A DNA stretch of 34,792 bases from a bacterium (lineage in GTDB: Bacteria; Vulcanimicrobiota; Xenobia; Xenobiales; JADMJV01): positions 1 through 34,792 of the forward strand of contig JAFEBA010000114.1 in the NCBI GenBank assembly GCA_018266105.1, read 5' to 3'. Positions 15,850 to 23,229 of this stretch are shown here, one piece after another. The notes under the pieces are model-generated. The model saw only the letters and a list, made by a program, of their open reading frames with translations. It was not told the DNA's origin and did not search any database. Positions within the stretch are counted from its first letter, which is position 1; each line of letters starts with the position of its first letter. The position numbers and the translations under genes are program-made.

Positions 15850-17173
15850 GCTGAAACACGCTTTTGAACCACCAGGCGCTGTCCTTGGCTGTGCGTTCCA
15901 ACGTTTCGGGGTGAACGGCCAGCAGCCCATAGCGCTTCTGGTAGCCGTTGAGCCAGGAAAAGTTGTCCATCAGGGACCACATCAGGTAACCGCGCACCGG
16001 AGCGCCTCCATCCAGGGCCCGGCGCACGGCCCGCAAATGAGCCTCGACAAAGGCGATGCGTTGCGGGTCACGGGCTGAGCAACCGTCCTCGCGTAAGCCA
16101 ATACCGTTTTCGGTCACCATCAGCGGCAGGCCCGGGTAGCTTCGGTGCATATCCAACAGCAGGTCTTCCAGTCCTTGCGGATCGATCTCCCAGTCCCATT
16201 CGGTCTTTTCTGTACGCTCAGGCGAATCTACAAATTGCATCCGGCCCTGCAGAGAGAACTGACACTTTTCCTGTTCCTGGCCGCTAGTGTTCAGGTGGAA
16301 CCTGGTGGCCTGCTTGGAATGGGCGACCCACTTGGGGTAGTAGTAGTTGACTCCCAGGAAGTCGATGGGCTGGGGGTTCTCAAAGCATTCGTTCACGCCC
16401 ACCAGACGTGCGGCCCGCCGTGGATAGCGGCCGTAAACGACGGCTTCCAGGAACCAGCGATTGAGGTAGTCATCCGCCCAACGGGCGGCCCGACGGTCTT
16501 TGGCGCCCGTTCCGGCGCAGCGCACCGGACTGAGATTCAGGGCGATCCCCAGCTTGCCTCGTACCCCCGCCGCTCGCAGTCGGGCCAATCCCAGATGGTG
16601 GGCCCGCATCAGCTGATGGCCTGCCGCGAAAGCACGACTTAAATCCTGGATTGCCGGGGGGTGCAGGCCGGTCACATAGCCGTTCATGATGCTCCAGGCC
16701 GGTTCATTCAAGGTCATCCAATGGCTGACTCGGTCTCCCAGGCGCTCGGCGGCCAGGCTGACAAAGTCGGCAAAGGCCTCCGCAGCTGACGGATTCTCCC
16801 AGCTTCCCAGTCGGGACGGTAGATCCCAGTGATAGAGGGTGACCATAGGAGCCACGCCTCGCGCACACAGGCCGTCCACCAGGCGATCGTAAAAATCCAG
16901 TCCGCGCGCTCCGCGCGGCCAGGACAGTGAGAATCGATAGGCGTTGTGGCCGAGAAGCTTGATCCAATCAAGGTCTTCCTGCCAACGTCGGTAGTGGTCG
17001 CAGCCTGGTTCAGGGGTGGCCCGAGCGTGAATGCGGTCTGGATAGTTCTGACAGAAATCGTCCCAGATGCTGTTTTCTCGCCCGTCCGCCCGGGTGCTAC
17101 CCTCGATCTGCAAAGCGGCGGTAGCGCAGCCCCAGAGGAAGTCTGGCGGAAAAGAGAGCGAAGCATCGGTCAT
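15818..17173 (-). CDS. Glycoside hydrolase family 1, probable 6-phospho-beta-glycosidase
   Basis: A 451-residue GH1 TIM barrel. The N-terminal signature FPPDFLWGCATAALQIEG opens the protein. Acid/base E157 lies in TLNEP and the nucleophile E355 in TENG. Where ordinary beta-glucosidases have DNFEW, this protein has DNFSW, followed by GYQKRY. S406, K413 and Y415 therefore match the Ser/Lys/Tyr trio that binds the 6-phosphate in 6-phospho-beta-galactosidase, so a phosphorylated disaccharide substrate is inferred. No PTS transporter is in view. The loop after SWPR is about nine residues shorter than usual. The start ATG 17173 gives the typical N-terminus; an upstream in-frame start at 17254 would run over the divergent gene. 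The 3' end overlaps the subtilase gene by 32 nt. Confidence 0.9.
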   Translation of the reverse strand: MTDASLSFPPDFLWGCATAALQIEGSTRADGRENSIWDDFCQNYPDRIHARATPEPGCDHYRRWQEDLDWIKLLGHNAYRFSLSWPRGARGLDFYDRLVDGLCARGVAPMVTLYHWDLPSRLGSWENPSAAEAFADFVSLAAERLGDRVSHWMTLNEPAWSIMNGYVTGLHPPAIQDLSRAFAAGHQLMRAHHLGLARLRAAGVRGKLGIALNLSPVRCAGTGAKDRRAARWADDYLNRWFLEAVVYGRYPRRAARLVGVNECFENPQPIDFLGVNYYYPKWVAHSKQATRFHLNTSGQEQEKCQFSLQGRMQFVDSPERTEKTEWDWEIDPQGLEDLLLDMHRSYPGLPLMVTENGIGLREDGCSARDPQRIAFVEAHLRAVRRALDGGAPVRGYLMWSLMDNFSWLNGYQKRYGLLAVHPETLERTAKDSAWWFKSVFQPNPRPEISEP

Positions 17174-17771
17174 GGATAAGCAGGATTCGCTTCGACTCGA
17201 GAGCCTCCGCCAACGTTGGCGGAATTTGTTGCCCGACCAAGATCCCGAGCCCATCTTGCAGGCTTACGGGCAGTCCGGCCGGGGCTACCACAATCTGGAG
17301 CACCTGCAGGAAGTGCTCAATTGGGTGGACCAGGTTCCCTTAGGCCAGATAGAAAAAGATCAGTTGAGCCTTGCCCTTTTTTATCACGATGCGGTTTACG
17401 ACGGTGGCCGGGACGATAACGAGCAGGCCAGCGCCGATTGGGCCGTGCGTGATCTGGGTGAGCGCGCGGCCCCACTTGTGGAACTGATCCTGGATACCCG
17501 GCACGCTGCTCGGCCAGCCAGCCTTCTGGGGGAGTGGATGGTGGATATCGACCTCTCAGTGTTGGGAGCGGGCCCGGAGCGTTTCCAGCGCTACGATGAG
17601 GGTGTCCGTCAGGAATACAGTTGGGTGCCCGGCTGGCTTTACCGGCGCAAGCGCAAGCAGGTGCTGAAAGGCTTTTTGAAGCGGCCCTTTATCTACTTCA
17701 CCGAGTTCTTTCGCCAACGCCTGGAAGCAGCCGCCCGAGCCAACCTGCAAGCAGCTGTGGCGGCACTCTGA
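17172..17771 (+). CDS. HD-superfamily predicted metal-dependent hydrolase (COG4339-like)
   Basis: A 199-residue soluble protein. The divalent-metal motif elements are visible as YHNLEH (H40, H44) and FYHDAVYD (H72, D73), followed by DDNEQASADWA, all characteristic of the COG4339 hydrolase group, whose substrate is not established. The C-terminal half has the family's DIDLSVLGA, VRQEYSWV and FIYFTEFF segments. ATG 17172 shares CATG with the start codon of the divergent glycosidase gene. An upstream in-frame start at 17067 would lie inside that gene and lacks conservation. The last 74 nt overlap the convergent FAD-oxidoreductase gene. Confidence 0.85.
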   Translation: MDKQDSLRLESLRQRWRNLLPDQDPEPILQAYGQSGRGYHNLEHLQEVLNWVDQVPLGQIEKDQLSLALFYHDAVYDGGRDDNEQASADWAVRDLGERAAPLVELILDTRHAARPASLLGEWMVDIDLSVLGAGPERFQRYDEGVRQEYSWVPGWLYRRKRKQVLKGFLKRPFIYFTEFFRQRLEAAARANLQAAVAAL

Positions 17772-18846
17772 AGGCCAGCTCAAGCAAGGGCCGGTAGGGC
17801 GAGACCAGTCCCTGATTGGCGCTGAGCAGACGCCTCATCAGGCCTGGATTGGATCCCAGCACGCGCAACAGGCCGGCTCGCAACCAGGGCCACCGGCTCA
17901 GCCAAAGGGCCCCCCAGGTCACGAGGTAGTAGTGCTTGACGATGCTTCGATAAGCATTTTCGTATTCGGGCAGATAAGTCAAACCCGGAGCCGGCTGCCA
18001 AAGCTTGCCCAGTTGCTCGGCCTGGGCAAAAGCCAGGGTCAGGCCTTCTCCGGTGCAGGCGTCCAGGTAACCGGCCGCATCCCCCAATAAGAGCACACCG
18101 GGTTCGTGGATGCGCAGGGCTCTTTGCCAGAGTGGTCCCAGTCCCGCCAGCTCGGAGGCGGGCTGGCTGAGGCGGCTGCGCAATTCCGGAAAGGCGCTCA
18201 GCCAGTTTTGCTTGCGCAGCCCGGGTTGACTCAGCACGGCCACTCCCACCTGATTGGGACCCACTGGAGAGACGTAGGCTTCGCAACCGTCGGCATAGTG
18301 CACTTCAACCCGCTTGTTCCAGGCAAGGCAGTCAAAGTGTTGGCGCATGCCCCAACGTCTCAACCAACCTGCCGGCCCCTGCCACCCCAGCCAGTGGCGA
18401 ATCGGGGAATGCAGACCATCGGCTGCCACCAGCAAGCGAGTGCGCCAGAGGCCCTGAGAGCTTTCCACTTCCATCCAGTCGCCGGCTCGTCGTACCGAAC
18501 GGACCTGGCAGTTTTCCACCAGCTCGGCCTCTGGGCAGAGCAGGCACTTGCTCAGCTCAAGTCGGCGCACGACCAGGCCAGGACCTTCGGCGAAGTCCGC
18601 TGCCGCACTCAGACCCCCCTGGATCCACTGAATGCCTTCGAAGGTGCAGACTTGCGGAGGGTTGACCCCGAGCCGGCTCAGGCACTCTCGGCCGGCGGGC
18701 ATGATTCCCTCACCGCAAACTTTATCGACCGGCCATTGGCGCCGTTCCAGAAGAACCGGCCGCAGTCCGCGCTTGAGCAGAGCTCGCGCTGCGCAGAGTC
18801 CGGCCGGACCCCCCCCCACAATCAGAACCTGGGCTTGTTTTACCAT
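17698..18846 (-). CDS. FAD-dependent oxidoreductase (geranylgeranyl-reductase-like), type III PKS cluster
   Basis: A 382-residue flavoprotein of the p-hydroxybenzoate hydroxylase fold. The dinucleotide motif GGGPAG is at 11-16, the second FAD contact AADGLHSPIR at 141-150, and the third LLGDAAGYLD at 253-262. The CGEGIMP sequence (44-50) is typical of the geranylgeranyl reductase branch. Last gene of the cluster: it overlaps the nitroreductase gene by 7 nt at ATG 18846. By analogy with the flavoprotein hydroxylase of alkylresorcinol operons, it may hydroxylate the aromatic polyketide to a quinone precursor; double-bond reduction in the alkyl chain is the alternative. The open frame extends to 19092 but has no plausible start or conserved sequence there. 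The 3' end overlaps the HD hydrolase gene by 74 nt. Confidence 0.88.
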   Translation of the reverse strand: MVKQAQVLIVGGGPAGLCAARALLKRGLRPVLLERRQWPVDKVCGEGIMPAGRECLSRLGVNPPQVCTFEGIQWIQGGLSAAADFAEGPGLVVRRLELSKCLLCPEAELVENCQVRSVRRAGDWMEVESSQGLWRTRLLVAADGLHSPIRHWLGWQGPAGWLRRWGMRQHFDCLAWNKRVEVHYADGCEAYVSPVGPNQVGVAVLSQPGLRKQNWLSAFPELRSRLSQPASELAGLGPLWQRALRIHEPGVLLLGDAAGYLDACTGEGLTLAFAQAEQLGKLWQPAPGLTYLPEYENAYRSIVKHYYLVTWGALWLSRWPWLRAGLLRVLGSNPGLMRRLLSANQGLVSPYRPLLELAFRVPPQLLAGWLGRLLPGVGERTR

Positions 18847-19415
18847 CGATCCCTGTGTATTCGTCCGGGGCGGCGGCCCCTCCCGGTAGAATGGCCTCTT
18901 CGCTGAGATTGGGAATAGCCTAACGTGACCACGCCCAGAACTTCGACCTCGGGCGGGATGCCCAGAAGACTTTGCAGGCCGGGGAGGTTCTGAATACCCT
19001 GAAAGCCGGCTGCCAGTCCTTCTTCCACAGCCGCCAGGAGCAGAGCCATCATTAGACAGCCGGCGTCCACGTGCCAGTAGGGCACAGGCCACTGCTTGAT
19101 GGCTGATTCTTTGTCAGACTCCTTGTAGCGTTGTCGATAGACTTCGGGTTCGGCGCACAGTACCAGATGAACGGGAGCGGTGCTCAGCCAGGCCGGATAG
19201 CCCCGGGCTACCCAGTCCGATTCGCCCGCTAGATGAGCGATGGCCTGCCGAGTCTCGGAAGACTGCAGCACAACCAGGCTGGTCCCTTGAGAATGGCCGG
19301 CGCTGGGGCTGCTCAAGGCTGCCTCCAGAATGCGCTCCAGTTTCTCTGGCTCGACCTGCTGGGGTTGATACTCACGGACCATGCGCCGCCGCTTGAGCAG
19401 GCTATAAAGCGACAT
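18840..19415 (-). CDS. Nitroreductase-family FMN oxidoreductase
   Basis: A 191-residue protein with the nitroreductase opening LLKRRRMVREYQP, whose Arg residues bind the FMN phosphate. SPSAGHSQG (36-44) and the central DAGCLMMALLLAAVEEGLAAGF helix region are also typical. The C-terminal tail is unusually Arg-rich (SQRRGHSTGRGRRPGR) and covers the overlap with the next gene. It overlaps the ligase gene by 14 nt and the FAD-oxidoreductase gene by 7 nt, so it is translationally coupled to the lipid-polyketide cluster. Members use NAD(P)H to reduce quinones, nitro groups or enones, or act as dehydrogenases. A redox step on the polyketide product is inferred from position only. Confidence 0.85.
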   Translation of the reverse strand: MSLYSLLKRRRMVREYQPQQVEPEKLERILEAALSSPSAGHSQGTSLVVLQSSETRQAIAHLAGESDWVARGYPAWLSTAPVHLVLCAEPEVYRQRYKESDKESAIKQWPVPYWHVDAGCLMMALLLAAVEEGLAAGFQGIQNLPGLQSLLGIPPEVEVLGVVTLGYSQSQRRGHSTGRGRRPGRIHRDRW

Positions 19416-20856
19416 GTTTTTGGCGAGCTTTGAAGCGAGAGATTTTTCCGCTGCTGGTGCGCGGCAACCAGCCGCTCTCTACCCAGACCGCCTGGACGGG
19501 CAGGGGGGCCTGGCTAAGAAATCTCTGCAGCTCTTCCAAGGGGGGAGCCTCGCCCCGACGCGGTCGTTCCACCAGGCAGAAGGCCCGGTCGTCCTCCTGA
19601 ACGGCTGCGCTTTCGAAGGGGAGCACCAGTTGCTCCACCACCTCCGGATCGTGTTTTCGACCGTGGTAGACCAGCACATCTTTCTGGCGGGTCACGAAGT
19701 AGAGCTCATTCTCCCACATAAAGCCCAGATCGCCGGTGTCGTAGGGCGTCATCAGGTTCGCCGCCAGGGAGGGTCCGGAGACCCGAATGCAGCCCAGATG
19801 AGCCTCGGGGAGTGGTTCACCAGTTTGGTCGCAGACGCTGACTTCCACTCCCCAGACCGGCTCTCCCAGGCTGACGAGCTGACGCTGGCCCGTCCGCACC
19901 GGCTCTCCAATTTGACCCGGCAGTTCAAAGCCCAGGATTTTGGGGCCAGAACTGAAGGTCACGGCAAGAGTGTTTTCCGCCAAACCGTAGACCGGCCGCA
20001 GACTCTCCCTGTTCAGACCTTGATCGCGGTAGCGTTCATAAAAGGCGCGCAGGCTCTCTGGACGGATTGTTTCCGAGCCGAGTAGCAGCATTTGTAGAGA
20101 GGACAGGTCCAGATCCTCGGCCGTGGCTCTTTGCAGCACCTGCTCCAGTGCAAAGTTGGGGGCTACCGAGATGGTGGCCCGTCGCCGACTGATGGTCTGC
20201 AGCCAGCTATCCGGCCGCAGGGCAAACTGAAGCGGTGTCATGAGGTTCAAGGAGCCAGGAGCGTAGATTGCGCTGAGCAGGCAGCCCACCAGACCCATGT
20301 CGTGGTAGAGGGGCAACCATGATACGCAACTGTGGGCGGTGCGTTGGCCCGGCAACTGGCGGGCAATGGCCTCCAGATTGTGCATCAAATTGGCGTGGCT
20401 GAGGCGAGTGGCCCGAGGCTCCAGGGTGGTTCCACTGGAGAACTGAATGTATGCCAGTTCAGCATCAATGCCCGCCGCCGCGGGGTCTTCCTGCTCGGGC
20501 AGAGGTAGGGGCCGCCACTGGCCCGGCAGGCGCGAAATCAGCCGGGAATCGCACCAGCCGCCAGTGCAACCCAGCTGGGCCAGAGTCGTGCGTAAGAAAT
20601 CTTCATAGGGACCGGCTTGCTGCATGCGTGCCGGGGGAGGCAAACAGACCGGGGTGCAGCCGGCCCACCAGGCGGCCAGCAGGGCCCGTACCAGGCTCAG
20701 GCTGTTTTCGCCCACCAGCACCACCACCTGACCCGCAGAGAAATTTGCCGCCTGGCGGGCGGCCTGATGGATCAACTCGGCGTAGCTGAAATATTGATCG
20801 TCCTGATAAATCCCGCAGTCTTGCTGCTGAAGACGGGCTTGGAGAAGCTCAATCAC
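19402..20856 (-). CDS. Fatty acyl-AMP ligase (FAAL-type adenylating enzyme)
   Basis: A 484-residue member of the ANL superfamily. The phosphate loop is QFSSGTT (138-144) and SWLPLYHDMG (179-188) is a hallmark of the fatty acyl-AMP ligase branch. Further motifs are APNFALE (232-238), YGLAENT (290-296), LVSLGEPV (328-335), DTGDLGF (373-379) and the catalytic lysine K471 in PRTSSGKISR. At 484 residues it is shorter than the usual roughly 580. It follows the acyl carrier protein gene with an 8-nt overlap, the classic pairing in which the ligase activates a free fatty acid as acyl-AMP and transfers it to the carrier's phosphopantetheine. Acyl-CoA ligase activity is less likely given the signature motifs. 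It probably supplies the starter for the nearby type III PKS. Confidence 0.9.
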   Translation of the reverse strand: MIELLQARLQQQDCGIYQDDQYFSYAELIHQAARQAANFSAGQVVVLVGENSLSLVRALLAAWWAGCTPVCLPPPARMQQAGPYEDFLRTTLAQLGCTGGWCDSRLISRLPGQWRPLPLPEQEDPAAAGIDAELAYIQFSSGTTLEPRATRLSHANLMHNLEAIARQLPGQRTAHSCVSWLPLYHDMGLVGCLLSAIYAPGSLNLMTPLQFALRPDSWLQTISRRRATISVAPNFALEQVLQRATAEDLDLSSLQMLLLGSETIRPESLRAFYERYRDQGLNRESLRPVYGLAENTLAVTFSSGPKILGFELPGQIGEPVRTGQRQLVSLGEPVWGVEVSVCDQTGEPLPEAHLGCIRVSGPSLAANLMTPYDTGDLGFMWENELYFVTRQKDVLVYHGRKHDPEVVEQLVLPFESAAVQEDDRAFCLVERPRRGEAPPLEELQRFLSQAPLPVQAVWVESGWLPRTSSGKISRFKARQKHVAL

Positions 20857-21085
20857 GTAATCGGGACTCCACCAGCGCCACGAAGTCGCCCACGGTGGCC
20901 GGGGGGCTTTCGGGATCCTCGTTGAGGCAGATGCGAAAGTGATCCTCCGCGGCTACGGCCAGAGTTAGCAGAGCCAGCGAATCCAGCCCCAGGTCCTCAC
21001 GCAGCCGTGTCTCTGCCTGGATGGGACCGTTTACCCGGCATTGCTGGCGCAAGGTTTCCTCGGTCAGCTTCCAAACGTTTTCCAT
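20849..21085 (-). CDS. Stand-alone acyl carrier protein
   Basis: A 78-residue acidic four-helix carrier. The phosphopantetheine site is S36 in LGLDSLALL, preceded by the helix-1/loop pattern RLREDLG. The start is ATG 21085, inside the 3' end of the methyltransferase gene (22-nt overlap), with GGAGA about 8 nt upstream. Longer readings of this frame extend through the methyltransferase gene and are shadows. It overlaps the ligase gene by 8 nt. It is inferred to carry the fatty acyl starter made by the ligase to the type III PKS. Confidence 0.9.
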   Translation of the reverse strand: MENVWKLTEETLRQQCRVNGPIQAETRLREDLGLDSLALLTLAVAAEDHFRICLNEDPESPPATVGDFVALVESRLRD

Positions 21086-21564
21086 GCCTGTGTCTCCATG
21101 CGAATGCGCCAGCTGAGCAGCAGCCCGTTGGCCAGACTGGCCCCCAGGGCGCAGCGCCAAGCTCCAAACAGCATCGGGAAGCTGAACAGTTCTAGGACCA
21201 CTCCCACATAGTTGGGATGTCTGAGGTAGCGGAAAGGTCCGCGCTGAATAGCCTGTTCCTGACGAAATACCAGGATCCTGGTGGTCCAGCGTCCTCCCAG
21301 GGAGGCCTGAGCCCAGGCTCGCAGAGCCTGGCCCAACAGGGCCGGCAGCAGCCAGATGGGTTGCCAATCCGAACCACAGTGCAGCACCTCAAAAAGCCAG
21401 CCGGCGAACCAACCGGCGTGAACCAACACCATGACGGGGTAATGACCGGGGGCGAACTCGCGAGCTCCTTCCTGCAACAGAATACGTGTATTCTGGCGAG
21501 CCCGGGAGACTTCGGCCAGACGCTGGAGTACTAGAGTCAGCCAGAACAGGCCAAATATCACCAT
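21064..21564 (-). CDS. Isoprenylcysteine carboxyl methyltransferase-like membrane methyltransferase
   Basis: A 166-residue integral membrane protein with about four to five hydrophobic segments. The C-terminal SAM-binding signature is visible: GGRWTTRI, then GPFRYLRHPNYVGVVLE, and the downstream RIRMETQAW. This is the ICMT/PEMT-like fold. Bacterial members next to type III PKS genes, such as BpsB of Bacillus and SrsB of Streptomyces, O- or C-methylate alkylpyrones and alkylresorcinols. ATG 21564 overlaps the PKS stop by 7 nt; a GTG at 21561 is an alternative coupled start. A longer frame to 21636 lies inside the PKS gene. Methylation of the polyketide is inferred from this precise context. 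Confidence 0.9.
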   Translation of the reverse strand: MVIFGLFWLTLVLQRLAEVSRARQNTRILLQEGAREFAPGHYPVMVLVHAGWFAGWLFEVLHCGSDWQPIWLLPALLGQALRAWAQASLGGRWTTRILVFRQEQAIQRGPFRYLRHPNYVGVVLELFSFPMLFGAWRCALGASLANGLLLSWRIRMETQAWKTFGS

Positions 21565-22622
21565 TGCAGCAGCACCAGTTCGGCGCAGAAGGCCGGGCCC
21601 ATCGCCAGCATCAGACCGTAATCTCCCGGCTGCCACTCTTGCTTGAGGAACTCAGAGAGAATGAAAAGCACCGATGCGGAAGAGAGGTTGCCGATGTTGT
21701 GCAATGAGTCGCGAGTGATCTGCAGAGCCTGGCCGGGCAGACCCAGCGAGTTCTGGAGCGCGTCCACCACCTTGGGGCCGCCAGGGTGAGCCACCCAGGC
21801 TCGGATGTCCTCGGGTCGCAGTCTGTGTTCGTTGAGGAAATCAAGCAGAGCCGGACCCAGGTGCTGCTCGGCGTAGTGAGGCACATGGGGGGAGAGCACG
21901 ATGGCAAAACCGTGACTGCCGATGTCCCAGCCCATCACCTGCTCGGATTCAGGAAAGAAGACCGAGCGCGTGGCCACCACTCTCGGGCTGCCTGAGCGGG
22001 CTGGACCCATCAGCACTGCGGCCGAGCCGTCGCCAAAGAGTCCGCTGGCGACCAGGTTGGCCACCGACAGATCCTGAGGTTGCAGGGTGAGTGAGCAGAG
22101 TTCGACGCTGAGCAGCAAGCCATATTTCTGCGGGTCTCCGACCAGTAAATCGGCCAGGCGGGCCGTACCCGCCGCACCACCCAGGCAGCCCAGCCCGAAC
22201 AGGGGCAGCCGACGCAAGTCCGGGCGGAACGGCAAACGGTTCATCAAGCGCGCATCCAGTGAGGGGACGCTGAGACCGGTCACGCTGGTATAGACCAGAT
22301 AGTCGATCTGCTCGGCCTTCATCCCCTGCCGCTCCAGCAACTGAACGACGACCTGCTCGGCCAGTTCCAACGACACGCGTTGAAAGGCACGATTGCGGGC
22401 GGTGAAATCAGAGGGCTGCAGGTAGTCTTCGCGCGCCAGGCTGAGATAGCGGCCCTGAATGCCCATGGCCTGATGGAATTGGCGCAGACGCTGCGGGTTG
22501 TAGTGCTGCGTCAGCCAGAGCTGTTGCAGACCGTCCAGCAGGTCTTCCTGGGTGTAGTAATGCGACGGCAGGGCTGTGCTGCAGCCCAGAATGCCGATGT
22601 TACTGTGTAAGAATTTCGCCAA
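21558..22622 (-). CDS. Type III polyketide synthase (alkylpyrone/alkylresorcinol synthase-like)
   Basis: A 354-residue thiolase-fold ketosynthase of the chalcone-synthase superfamily. The Cys-His-Asn triad is C146 (FGLGCLGGAAG), H279 (WVAHPGGPKVVDAL) and N312 (HNIGNLSSASV). The GLFGDGSAAVL segment (194-204) and the C-terminal MGPAFCAELVLL motif are typical of bacterial members. These enzymes condense an acyl starter with malonyl-CoA to give alkylpyrones or alkylresorcinols. No ATG fits the conserved N-terminus; TTG 22622 is the best start, overlapping the upstream cyclophilin gene by 23 nt. Downstream methyltransferase, carrier protein, acyl ligase and redox genes all overlap in turn, which makes a fatty-acyl-ACP starter likely. 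The product ring size cannot be read from sequence. Confidence 0.93.
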   Translation of the reverse strand: MAKFLHSNIGILGCSTALPSHYYTQEDLLDGLQQLWLTQHYNPQRLRQFHQAMGIQGRYLSLAREDYLQPSDFTARNRAFQRVSLELAEQVVVQLLERQGMKAEQIDYLVYTSVTGLSVPSLDARLMNRLPFRPDLRRLPLFGLGCLGGAAGTARLADLLVGDPQKYGLLLSVELCSLTLQPQDLSVANLVASGLFGDGSAAVLMGPARSGSPRVVATRSVFFPESEQVMGWDIGSHGFAIVLSPHVPHYAEQHLGPALLDFLNEHRLRPEDIRAWVAHPGGPKVVDALQNSLGLPGQALQITRDSLHNIGNLSSASVLFILSEFLKQEWQPGDYGLMLAMGPAFCAELVLLQW

Positions 22623-23229
22623 AGAGAATATAAGCGGGCTGCTTAGGCAGTTTCTTCAGATACTGGTCACCTTTGTTCCAAAGCTGATCCTGGTCCAGTC
22701 CCATACCGGGGTCGCCCACGGCCGGGAAACTGAGGGCCACGTCCAGCCCCTCGATGACCTTGCCGAAGGCGGTGAAGTTGCCCTGTTGCACCAGCCGCGA
22801 GTTGTCCTGGTAGTTGATGAAAACCTGGGTGCTGTTGGTATCCGGGCCGGCTTTGGCAAAGGCCAGAGTGCCAGGTGCGAGAGCAAAGTAGCTGGGGTCG
22901 TCCTTAAAGTTGTTGTTTTGATACTCCGGATAGGGGGATCGCCAATTGATGCCAAACTGGCACACGAAGTTGGGAACGACTCGGAAGACCGGGGTGAAGT
23001 CATAAAAGCCCTTTTGCACCAGCTCGGTGAAGCGAGCACAGGCGTTGGGCGCGGCCTGGGGATACAATTCCATCAGGATGTTTCCCTGAGTTGTGACGAA
23101 ACGAACCCGGGTCACCTGGGTCAGTAATGGCGCTCGAGCTTTGAACTGAGGCAGGGGCGCCAGATAGGTTGAAACGGGCTGAGCCCAGGTCGCGATTGTC
23201 AGCAGTAGCGCGAAAACGACGGCCCTCAT
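22600..23229 (-). CDS. Exported cyclophilin-type peptidyl-prolyl isomerase
   Basis: A 209-residue protein with a short signal peptide (residues 1-16, VVFALLLTIATWAQ) and a bacterial cyclophilin domain from about residue 43. Active-site elements include FRVVPNFVCQFG (R83, F88, Q91), AFAKAGPDTNSTQVFIN (123-139) and FTAFGKVIEGLDV. It catalyses cis-trans isomerisation of prolyl bonds in exported proteins. Its ATG overlaps the stop of an upstream lipoprotein cyclophilin as ATGA, and its own 3' end overlaps the type III PKS gene by 23 nt. The two cyclophilins share long identical stretches and look like a tandem duplication. Confidence 0.92.
   Translation of the reverse strand: MRAVVFALLLTIATWAQPVSTYLAPLPQFKARAPLLTQVTRVRFVTTQGNILMELYPQAAPNACARFTELVQKGFYDFTPVFRVVPNFVCQFGINWRSPYPEYQNNNFKDDPSYFALAPGTLAFAKAGPDTNSTQVFINYQDNSRLVQQGNFTAFGKVIEGLDVALSFPAVGDPGMGLDQDQLWNKGDQYLKKLPKQPAYILFGEILTQ

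Noticed and set aside
18847..19092. 82-residue N-terminal extension of the FAD oxidoreductase
   Set aside because: The Rossmann motif begins at the ATG at 18846; the extension is Arg/Gly/Ser-rich noise inside the nitroreductase gene.
19414..20085. Plus-strand frame of 223 codons
   Set aside because: Antisense to the acyl-AMP ligase gene; no recognisable domain.
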